A stretch of 64,000 bases of DNA from Patiria miniata (Eukaryota; Echinodermata; Asteroidea; Valvatida; Asterinidae). The DNA lies in NCBI RefSeq assembly GCF_015706575.1, contig NW_024037074.1, positions 30,989,334-31,053,333 of the forward strand. The letters run 5' to 3'. The notes under the pieces were generated by a model. That model was not told where the DNA came from, did not search any database, and saw only the letters and a program-made list of their open reading frames with translations. The translations under genes and the position numbers were made by a program. Position 1 is the first letter of the stretch; every line of letters starts with the position of its first letter. Below are positions 12,371 to 23,500 of this stretch, piece after piece.

Positions 12371-13229
12371 AGGCGGACCCCGTACTTTCAGCTGCGGCAG
12401 CTACCTGACCTAATATTTGTCAGAATAGACAGAATGTTTTGGTCTGGGTACCAGACTAGGAACAATGGGGACCACACCCTCCTCCCATGCAAATAATCGA
12501 TTGGTCATCTTGATAGCGCCCTCTGCTGTTGATGCAGCTTCTCTTTACCAGGGATCTTCTGCGCATTAAACGAGACATATTCGAATTCAGGTCTTGTACC
12601 AAGACTACCACGATGGTATATGTACTGATTGGTGTCATTTATACACACATTGACAAAGCGGCTAACATACCTGTGGGTGGTTCGCCTGCAAAATTTCATA
12701 CTTCTTGCATCTCCGCCCAAGGCTATCCACGGTCAAGCAAGCTGGGAAGAAACAAATTTCAAAATTGTTATCATCACCGCCAAGGCTGATCTAGACTTGG
12801 CTCAAGTCTGGGTTGCGCTTGGTCTGTGCCTGTAGTAAATCCACGCATAGTGCATACGTCCGTACAGTATAACCCGCGCCCTCATGCGTCGAATCCGGAC
12901 CAACATTAACCCTTACTCTCTGAGGGTAGTTTACTGCATGTCAGTTGGTTATGCCAATGCCCTCCAGCTGCAGTTTATTGGCAGATAGTTTGTCTTAACA
13001 GTGAAGGCTCCAATTGGCAGGAGTTGGAGGCCCTGGAGGGTGCCTGATACTGACCAGCTGGGGGCACTCACTTTGTTATCAGAGGACTCTCATTGTTCTC
13101 TGTGGCATGTATTGGAGTGCCTGTCCAGTTACCCTTGAAATGACATGGCAGATATTGGAGGGCCGTGCAAAAAACATGTGCCATTTTCTTAAGGCACATA
13201 ATGGCATGCGTTGGAGGGTCAAGTTGGGT

Positions 13230-13660
13230 AAGGGTTAAAAGGGAATATACATCATTTGCTTTTGCTGTAATTTTCGGAAATGAATGGAATTGGGGGGTTG
13301 GAAATATATAGCAAATATAGTTACACTGACTTTTTTGAGGTTTTGGGTTCGAAAATGCTATAAAAACCAAGAAAAACAATCGTAAGGTCAGGGAACCAGT
13401 CGAGCTGGCTTGTACCCGTTCATAGGTGTGTAATCGATTGCAAACAAGTGCGATGGTCAATTGGGGCCAGTATTTGAAAAAAAGTCGGCCGACCAGCGTT
13501 GGAAATTGATACAAAAATACCACTTTTCTTGAAATGACAGTATACCAGGTGCCATGATTTTACAGGATGCTTTACACTGTCATTCACTAACAGTCCAGCA
13601 AGGTATTTCAAAATGATTGGGTAGTTTTATTTTTTGATGTTTGCAAATGTTGTATTTTCC
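13230..13660. repeat. Dispersed repeat, inverted copy at 41640-42130
   Basis: Shares GGCACCTGGTAT, GCAAATGTTGTATTTTCCCT (complement) and AAAATAAAACTACC with 41640-42130 in opposite orientation. The 151-residue minus ORF here is inside the repeat. Confidence 0.75.
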
Positions 13661-14658
13661 CTTTAAAAGCATACATACCGGTACATGTAAATGTTGTTGT
13701 GATGCAGCAACCCAGACTTGGTCAATCTGCCAAGCATGCGCGCTGGTTTGTTCTATGTTTGAACACAGTCTATTGAAATTGTTAATTTTCGCTGTGATTT
13801 GCTTCTACTCATTTGGGTAGAAGCCAATCCAACACAGTATTTAACCCAAAAGGGGCTGGGGGTGGGGGAATCTGCCCCCCCCCCCTCAACTTTTTCCGCG
13901 ATAGCTTAAAAAAATTTTCCGCGACCTGAGTTGTTCTGACTTTTTAGCCTCGAGCTTTGCGCATATGTTGATACCAAAAACATAAAAATCGGACAACGGG
14001 TTGCCACGACACTACGCGCCGTAAAAACTGAAAAGCCAAACTACTCCTTATTTAAGATTTAATTGTTCCAATATTGCTTAAAAATAAATACTCTAGGATA
14101 AAACAGATGGTATTGTGCAGTATTGTCGTCATAGATGAAGTATTTACCCGGGAAATAAACGTCAAATTTCGAGGAGAACACCCAATTTTTGTTTTAAATG
14201 AGGCTTTTATTAAAAAGTTTTAGCGAGATAAGATGCTGAACCGATGAAACAAAAGCGACATTTCATTGTTCATCTTAAAGCTAAAGATATTGTGCTCAGC
14301 ATTACCATGGTTATGTAGTTGATCACTTATCAGAATTCAATAATAAAGACCAAAAATATAATTCGCTGGCTTGACAGACTTCGAGGCCAGATCGGGCGCA
14401 AAACCTTGCAAATCTGAAAGCCACCGCGCGCAGTGGTCTTTGTTGAAAAGTATTCATGGTATTTGCCACCAGTACGGGCCGTTATCACGCGTCTAACCAG
14501 GAGTTGGGCCGAGTCGTTAATCCTTGTGTGTAGGATCTGTGCTTCCATTCAATCAACCACCGAGATAACCAGCCATTTGCGAGTTAAATTTGAATGAAAT
14601 CTGGAAAGCTGACTTAATCCAATGCTTTGCACATTTTAACTTTGCATTGTCCCGTCCC

Positions 14659-14845
14659 GACCAAAGAGACTCTTACTACATCCCGTGATTCGGGGCAAGC
14701 CTTACGCTAACAATCCCAGCTCCGGCATGGTCTGGTGTCTTTGTGCCATTCTTACCCATTGTGAACGATGTATTGGTGCCGAGCGTCTCTTACGTAACTT
14801 GCTTGCCCCGAATCATGTGATATAGCAACAGTGTCTTTGGTCAGG
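14659..14845. repeat. Foldback: GACCAAAGAGACTC / TGTCTTTGGTC
   Basis: Arms contain GTGATTCGGGGCAAGC and GCTTGCCCCGAATCATGTGA around a spacer of about 75 bp. Probable MITE remnant. Confidence 0.7.
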
Positions 14846-14849
14846 AGAA

Positions 14850-16150
14850 TTCAAAGTTCAAATGTGCCAAGCATTCTGAGCAAGTCAGTGTACCAGATGT
14901 TTTTCAAATGTTAATCCCAAAGGGCATAGGTTACTCACAATTGGCTTATGGGGAAAATTCAAACACCGGGTCCAGGACTAGACTAGTCAGAGTTTGGGGC
15001 CGTTCACACTCCATTTTGGTTGCAGATCAGTTTGTGCCATAGAGCAATATTAAATTACTAGAGTGCTAACTCCTCATTCTTGTGCGCGGAGACGCTTCAA
15101 AGCCGCTCTGGGCACAGGAATTTTTAATTTATGTGCGTGTTTGTAGAACACAATCAAAATAGATGGATTTAATTTTAAAAGTGTACTCTAAATGCAACGC
15201 GCGAGTAGAAGATATGCAAACAACAGTTAAAAAAAAAGTCACTGCGAAAAACATCTGCAGCGGAGGGACGCGCACACGTTGCGCTGTTTGCGTAGAGCAA
15301 AATAAAAAACGCTCATTTGCTGATCGAGCGTTGTGGTTTTGGGCATGTCGGCTACGATGTCCCATCGGTATGGAATACAAGCGCAGATATCAGAGATGAA
15401 ACTGGCATATGGCAAAAAAAATCGGAAAATAGGCCGAACAAAAATACGTGTCCGAAATCTGGGCCTCGCTGCAGTTACACACATGTACATGCATGTACAA
15501 AACACTTCATGCCCAATATCCAGACACCAACTCCTCCTTTTTTTTTCGATTCAAACAAAATTTTACGATGGAAAAAAAATGGTCAGTGTTTTCATTGCAT
15601 AAAACGCCTGAATTACGGTTAGAGTAATGGAGTCATCAACAAAGAAGTTCACTTCTTACTTGAGAAAGTAGAGGAAAATGTCCGAAAGACAAGGCACCAT
15701 TCATGGTGCTTCAATCATGTCCATGATTCAACCACACAACTCCACTACTCCACTTGCATTCGTAAGTGGGGAAAAATCAGGCATTATCGTCTTTCTCTTC
15801 CAACAAATGCCAGTGAAATGTTTCGCTAATGCTCTCTGCGCTATCCTCGAGATAATCATGATTTTTAAAGCATTGCATTTTGTACGACTAAATCTGAAAC
15901 CTCCGAAAATCGCACAACATAATGATTTTATTTTATCCACTGGATCGTTCACAAGGCTACCCGTTACCGACCAGCCATGTGCTATATTATAGCGGACGGT
16001 ACGGTGAGGTACGTGCACTGGTACCATTGCGTACAGTACATATGCACGCACGTGCGACACAGTGATTTTTCCATGTCACCTGTCAATGTTTAACCTTTTG
16101 TCCAGCCGGAGAAGGCTCCGATCAGTGTTATGGCCTGTGTTTCTACCGTT
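14850..16150. other. No gene recognised
   Basis: Several overlapping ORFs near 15129-15622 on both strands, none with domain character or splice support. Confidence 0.45.
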
Positions 16151-16166
16151 GAAACACTCCAATAAC

Positions 16167-17036
16167 CAGTGGCGTAGCCACCGGGGGGGGGGGGGGGGGG
16201 GGGGCCATTGGGGGCGACCGCCCCCCCCATGAAACCTTGTCGCCCCCCCAGTCGCCCCCCCACTGAGATTTTGAGTTTCTAAAAAAAAATATCATTGCTC
16301 TACATGACGCCATGGGCCCTATTATGTACTACAATGTATCTTTTGCTTAGAAAATATTTGTTAAAGTGGTCAGAAATTGCCTCAGATAGCACCACAGAGC
16401 ATTTAGAATACAAAATTTTTCGGGGCCCTTAAGCGGGCCCCGAACCCCACGCCTATAGCTCAGAATTCTGGTAGCTGATTCAATGACTCCAACCTCGAAA
16501 ACAATGTTCACAAAATTTTCTTATGCATTTAGCTGAGAAAACCTTGAAAATTATGTTTAAATTATTATCTTTTGTGCTAAGATAATTATTGGTTAAAGTG
16601 GTAAAAAATTGCCTCAGATCACACCACAGAGCATCGAAAATCTAATTTTTTTCGGGGTTCTTTAGCGGGCCCCGAACCCCACGCCAATAGCTCAGAATAC
16701 CGATAGCTGATTCAATGTCTCCAACCTCGAAAACGATGTTCAAATATTTATCTTTTGCCAAGAAAATATTAGTTAAAGCATGGAGGAAAGTCGTAAGAAA
16801 TTGCTTCAAATCACACCACAGAACATCTAGAATCCAATTTTTTTCGGGCCCTTAAGCGGGCCCCGAACCCCACGCCGTAAGGGCTTCGCGCTTCGCGCTT
16901 GCATCAGTTATGATCAAGGTATGTCCCCCCCCCCCCACTTTTGAGAGGCGATTGACGCCCCTGCTTGACGCCCCCCCATGAAATGTTCCAGCCCCCCCAG
17001 CGCCCCCCCACTGAAAAATTCCTGGCTACGCCACTG
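16167..17036. mobile_element. hAT-like non-autonomous element, 8-bp TSD
   Basis: Ends CAGTGGCGTAGCC and GGCTACGCCACTG are perfect inverted repeats; CCAATAAC flanks both sides (16159-16166 and 17037-17044). An 8-bp duplication fits hAT. Just inside both ends are poly-G/C tracts. Internally a segment around GCGGGCCCCGAACCCCACGC occurs three times (near 16433, 16664 and 16857). No transposase. Confidence 0.88.
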
Positions 17037-17400
17037 CCAATAACGACTGGTGATAGATACATTCGCGATGATTTTAACGTGCTATTTCCATCGACTTTTC
17101 ATCGACTTTTCTTCAAAATTATGATAGAAATAAAATGACATTTTGTGAAAAAATCGTTACAAAAATGTGGGACACATTGTAAGAAAATTAGAAATTTTGT
17201 TGGAAAATTCAAAAAGTCCGATTTCCGATTAAAATCGGAAAAGTTTCATCTCTGATATATGCAAATAGCCGTACAAAAGCCGTACAAAATTTCGAGTTTT
17301 CCGTAGGTTTGTGCACAAACATGGATGCGCCCAGCAGGCATTACTTTGTACATGAGTTAGCGCTCTAGTAAATTAATATAGCTCTATGGTTTATACTCAC

Positions 17401-17577
17401 ATTCCACGACGATTTGCACTTGTTTAGATTCTGATGGACCACCCTCTACTTCGGCAGTGCAAGTGTAGTTCCCGGCGCTGTCACTGTGAGTGGTCACCTT
17501 CAGCTCAAGCAGTTTGTCCGACATCTTCGTCTCCTTGAAGAAGTGGCTGTTTTCTTTGATAAATGCTGTATCGCCAA
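17401..17577 (-). CDS. Semaphorin exon: Ig domain, second half
   Basis: Acceptor TATGTGTAG, donor GTGAGTATA, phase 1 to phase 1. It encodes LLELKVTTHSDSAGNYTCTA, the D-x-A/G-x-Y-x-C signature of the second Ig cysteine, and ends QVQIVVE. The donor means at least one further exon should follow below 17401; none was identified. Confidence 0.9.
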
Positions 17578-20500
17578 CTACACATACCAAATAATGTAGG
17601 GTAAGGGTTAGAGTATTAGAACAGGCATGGGTGGCGTTACATCATGGATGAAAATATCTTGTGGGGTGCTGTGGTCCAATGGTTACGGTGTTCGACTCGT
17701 GTGCCGTGGTACAGGGGTTCGAATCCTGACCGTCAACCGTGGGAACACGGTGCTTGTGCTCTTGAGCAAGGCACTTTACCATTATTGCTTCGTCCTTCGG
17801 ATGGGATGTAAAGCCGTAGGTCCCGTGTGTTATGTAATGCACGTTAAAGAACCCAGTCACACTTATCGCTGTTTGCCCCGGTGTTTCTGGCAGTGGCTGC
17901 AATATGCACCGCAGCACCTTGTAAACCATTATAAGGTGCTACACAATGGGTATCAAATTTCTCATAAACTTTATTTACCTTTCTTTAATAATAGACATAA
18001 TTTCCAGTGCCTTGAGTACCTAATTGTTGGTAAATACGTGCGCTATATAAGACTCCGATATTATTATTATCTTTTCATTAGCTGGTGGGTTTCCATCGGT
18101 TGCTATACAGGGTGAGTAAAAACAGAACGTAACCCAAATGTCGTGACCATTGCATTAGTGAAATTCTGCATGCAGCACTTTGAAAATCTAGAATATAAAA
18201 GCCCAATTCATAGTAAGCTTTCTTTTAGTACAAGAATCATTCAAATGATCACTCATGTACTTTTCAGGTTACGGAGTTTTAAACACCACCGCCGTTTTAA
18301 GGTTCTGTCCACGGATCACAAACAAAAAGTTCAGTGTTCTTTCAGCAAAACGAAAACAAATCACATAATGATTTGTGTGAATTGTTTTTTTGTGATCCGT
18401 GAACAGAACTTTAAAACGGTGGTTGTGTTTAAAACTCCGTAACTTGAAAAAGTACATGAGTGATTTCAATGATTCTTGTACTAAAAGAGAGCTTATGAAT
18501 TGGGCTTTCATATCCTAAACTTTGAAAGTGCTACATGCAGAACTTCACTAAAACAATGGTTTCGACATTTGGGTTTCGTTTATTTTGACTCAACCTGTAC
18601 ATCATTCAGCACTCCGGACTCAAGAACCGCCAAGTTTTAAGTAAATACGTCTGGGAGCCAGACAAGCCAATGTAAAAAATTCCCAGATGTCTGAAGCTAT
18701 CTTTATTTGCCATTTGACCTCTAGCGATTTATAGGGAACAAGTACATGTATAGACAAGGAAGAGATCTACATGTATTTCAAGTTGTGTAGAAAATTAAAG
18801 GGTGTGGTCAAACACTCTGTATTAGGTTACTGCGATATGCGCCCAGCTGTTGTTGTATTACAAAACACTGACCAATGACCAAATTCAAATTGACCAATCA
18901 AACGTTTAGTCCTGATTTGGGAATGAAATGACATCACGATTTAGTACTACTACTATTGGCTGAGGTGCGAGATCGCATAAATCTGCATACTTTGACATTT
19001 CCGACGCTATACAGGAGACTTGGCTCCGTAGAAAACAGGTGATACTCAAAATGTACCTCACCGATGACACTGCTAGTCTAGGGGCTGGCCCTTGTTAATG
19101 GTTTGATATGCGATAACGTGTACCCGCCGCTGCAATAACCTGCCGCAGCGAGAGGGGGCTATCACGACCAACCAATATCGCCCACGGACTTGTCAGAACA
19201 ACGGCCATGGAAACTCATATTGGTTGTGTAATGCGCGCCCACCTGTTTGGCCTAATTTATGCAGCGCGCATTTCAAAGTTCCGAAGCAAACTCTCAAATT
19301 TCTTCCAATGCAACAAAAGATGCAGCAAGACTTTCGTGCAACTTCACTGGTCAGCTCTTTAGTTATGTGTTGTATGTGTAGGACTGAAAATGGACCGTAA
19401 TTGGGTGCAGAAGTGTTGCCCCCATTTTTCTGGGGGAGATTTCAGCAGTTTCCCTAGACGTTGTTCCGACAAGTCCGTGGGCGATATTGGTTGGTCGTGA
19501 TAGCCCCCTCTCGCTGCGGCAGGTTATTGCAGCGGCGGGTACACGTTATCGCATATCAAACCATTAACAAGGGCCAGCCCCTAGACTAGCAGTGTCATCG
19601 GTGAGGTACATTTTGGTCTTGATAGCGCCCTCTTGTGGCAGTGAGTTATCGCGTATCAAACCATTAACAACGTCTAGCCCCTAGACTACGACACTGCATA
19701 AATTATGCTGAACATAAAAGAATCACCAAGGTGAGGGAGACTTACCCTTGACCCAGGACAGCGTGACAGGGCGGTCAGAACACGGCCCAAAACCAGCTTG
19801 GCAGTACAAGAACACGTCCTTGTTATCACACGAAGTCACTTTGTTCACTTCAGGTTGGACTAAGACTAACATCCGGCACAAAAGAAGGAAAAAAAAAATC
19901 AAGGATAAAAATATTTGCAAAAAGACCACATTGGGAAACTGACTATGTGCATTATAATTATAGTGCATTGAACAAAGAAATTGACTGGAGCGGAGTTTGA
20001 ACCCGTGACCTCTGGATTGCCGTTTCAGGCTCTACCAACTGAGCTATCCAGCCATATGTTGGCGGTTCCCCAATTGATCAATATCTTTGTTCAAGGGGCG
20101 CTAGTCAGAAGCCATACACCCACACATGCGTCAAGTAGTCAGGGATAATGTCCTTAGTTTTTATGCTACCAACATTAGCAACATTTGCTGCAAACCTGGG
20201 AAATAGCAAACGGGGATCACTCAAGGAGGATACGGCTTTTACTACAAATTTTCAAATAACTCACATAGAGAAACTGACTACGTGCATTATAATGATTTTT
20301 TTTAAGAGGAATGAAGACAATGACTAGGGTTTGAACCTGTGACCTCGGGACTGCCATTGCAGTGCTCTACCAACCGAGCTATCCAGCCCTATGTTGGCAG
20401 TTCCCCATTTTGTCAATGTCTTTGTTCGAGGCGCGTTAGTCAAAAGCCATGCCATGTAACCATGGATCACCCCCAAGTCACAATGCTAGCAATGGCAACC

Positions 20501-23500
20501 CGGAGGCTGCAGGTTCAAACCCCGCCGAATTGAAGCGTGATTAACGAATGCGAAGCGTGATTAACACATGAATTGCAGTCTCTTGACTTCTTGAAGTCGG
20601 GGTTAAAAGCTTCTATGTTGGCAAGGACTCCGTGGATAACCACCTTGTTTTTTTCCAACTTTCGCTCGGGAGGTAACACACTGAGTATACAGTGTTTATA
20701 CGTCGGTGAAGGGCAAAACCTAATTTGATTCACCTTGTCACTTGATATGGAGAGATTATAGAGGGAAAGTACGCATTTCCGCGTTTATACGGTTCCCTGC
20801 TGTACAATGCAATATGCACTTGCTACTGAAACCACATTGCCACATGGGGCGCTGTGGTCCAATGGTGACGGTGTTCGACTCGTGTGCCGTGGTACATGAG
20901 TTCGAATCCTGACCGTGGGAACATGGTGCTTGCGCTCCTGAGCAAGGCGCTTTACCATTATTGCTTCGTCCTTCGGATGGGACGTAAAGCTGTAGATCCC
21001 ATGTGTTGTGTAATGCACGTTAAAGAACCCAGTAACACTTATCGCTAAGAGAAGGGGTTTGCCCCGGTGTTTCTGGCAGTGGCTGCTTAATGCGCCGCAG
21101 CACCTTGTATATAAAGGTGCTACATAATGGGTCTTATATTTCTCATGTACTTCATTTACCTGTCTCTAATAATAGACATAATTTTCAGCGCCTTGAGTAC
21201 CTAATTGTTGGTAGATTCTGAATAGATATCCAAACCATATGGGGTTCGACCCTAGACATAATAATAATAAGAATAATAACAGATAATTTATAAGGTGCAC
21301 AGTATCTGGAGAACCATTCAAAGGCGCCGGTCACTAGCAAATCACTGTGGTTTAAATGATAGATTGAAAAGATGAGTCTTAAGATGGCGTTTGAATGATG
21401 ACATACATATTGATGAAGTTATCATCTTAATGATGGGTAAATATGTTTCTTAATTCAACCTGCCCTTCTGATTCCAAGATCAAAGAACTTACACTGAGGC
21501 TGTTCATTGACACATTCAGCTGTATTCACACTAGACAGAAAAGACAAGAAAAGTGGAATGTTAAATTCAAATACAATTCTGGTAAATGATGTATGTAAAC
21601 ACAAACTCGATGCTTTGCGTATCCCTATGATGTATATGTACACGTACCACAAACTGAATCTAGTCCAGTGCCAGAGTGTTTGATACTTCAAGCAGTGATG
21701 ACAACCCCGCCGCTAAAATAAATGTCTGTATTCGTACAGACATACATATACCAGCAGGAGTACATACGGCAGATCTTATGTGCAAAATCAACGACTCTCT
21801 TTTTCTCAGTACTTGCAGGCGCGGTACACAATGCGCATTGATGTTCGTGTACGAGGCAAACAATGATAGTCATAACACGCGTGCACACGCACGTGGTGCT
21901 CCGAGTATTCGCATTTGGCCTGCGTGCCCCTTCTGCAGATATTTTAGGCCTTGGTGCCCTACCAACTGACCTTGGTGCCCTCTATAATTTTGCTTCATTC
22001 AAGGCCAAAGTGGCCCTGCCCTAAAAATTACCAAACTCAAGGCCTGCATTGCCCACGATTCTTTGCTGCATTACCCTGCGATGAGCATTTTTGCAATTTT
22101 CAAACTTTTCTTCGCTCATCCACACCGCTTCAACCTAGGAAGCTGATGACCACTGATCCCTTTCACAAAAGTATTATTAAAGCACAGTGGGTACATAAAA
22201 GGTTGGTACATACTTGGTTGAAAGATAGTAAGGGGACTAAACTCCCTATGAAATTATTCTTTCTGGCAAGCTGTCATTTTGAAGAAATCAACAAAAGAAG
22301 GCATTTCCAACGGTGCGTCTCAAGTTAGTAGTTTGATTTTTTATTCGGCGAAGCGCGTGCAAGCGTTGACACGACGCACACGCGCGCGGTTGCTATAATT
22401 CGTCCATGAATTCGTAGGATCAGTGCGGGCCATAGCATAGCTGCAATCGGCTCAATGATAACGTGTCTCGGACGCTGAATTGAGGCCCAATTCAAAACAT
22501 GATTCAGCAACTTTTGATTTGAAATCGAGATCATAGAATGCTGTTTTTCTTGAAATAAACAGCTGAAGCTGAGCTGAAACTTCATCAGGTTAGTTGTTTA
22601 GCACCCTTCTTTAGATTTTGAGCACTTTTGTTGCTTAAAACTAACAAAATGCACAAATTACAAATGATGGACTTTACCTTTTAGCTACAGTCCATCATTT
22701 GCAGCTATCCAAAAAGTAACTGGCATAATTATTGTTGAAAAACATACTTGGTTGAAAGATAGTAGAGGGACTAGACTCCCTGTGAATTATTCTTTCTGGC
22801 AAGCTGTCATTTTGAAGAAATCAACGAAAGGAGCCCTTTCCAACAGTGCGTCTTAAGAAGCACCGTAGAAAATTCAAATTATTAGTTCGTTTTGTTATTT
22901 GGCGAAGTGCGCACAAGCATTGGCTCAACGCACACGCGCGCATGGTTGCTATAATTCGTCGGATCAGTGCGCGACATCCTGTAGCTGCAATCGGCTCAGT
23001 GAGAACGTGTCTCGAACGCTGAATTCAGGCCCAATTTAAAACATGATTCAGCAACTTTTGATTTGAAATGCAGATCCTAGAATGTTGTTTTTCTCGAAAT
23101 ATACAGCTGAAGCTGAGCTGAAACTTCATCAGGTTTATATAGTTGTTCAGCACCCTTCTTAAAGATCTTGAGCACTTTTGTTGCTTCAAACAAACAAATG
23201 CACGAATTACAAATGATGGACAATACCTTTAACAATGCGTATTCAAAGTTTGTGCACAAGAGCCATGTGCTGACCCTAGGTCACTAACTATACAAATGTA
23301 ATCCATCTCGGAATCATAGTGAATGAAGCCACAAAGAGGTACAGACAAAGGAACAAAGACATAATTTGTGTCTTTCCATAATCCACATTTCAATGTAAAT
23401 TGTGATGCGATCAAGCTGAATGCGCTGTTTGTCAGGAACTTTCATTTGGAGATTCAGGCTAAAATAGGGCCACTTCATCACATCACATCTCTTGGCATTC

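Noticed and set aside
15129..15622. Overlapping ORFs on both strands, one with a hydrophobic stretch
   Set aside because: No splice-consistent frame with the semaphorin gene, no homology I recognise.
17642..17929. 95-residue minus ORF
   Set aside because: Lies wholly within a SINE.
19984..20388. Functional tRNA genes on the minus strand
   Set aside because: A and B boxes are good, but anticodon stems mismatch, residue 33 is not U, and the acceptor stems do not pair well; duplicated SINE heads fit better.
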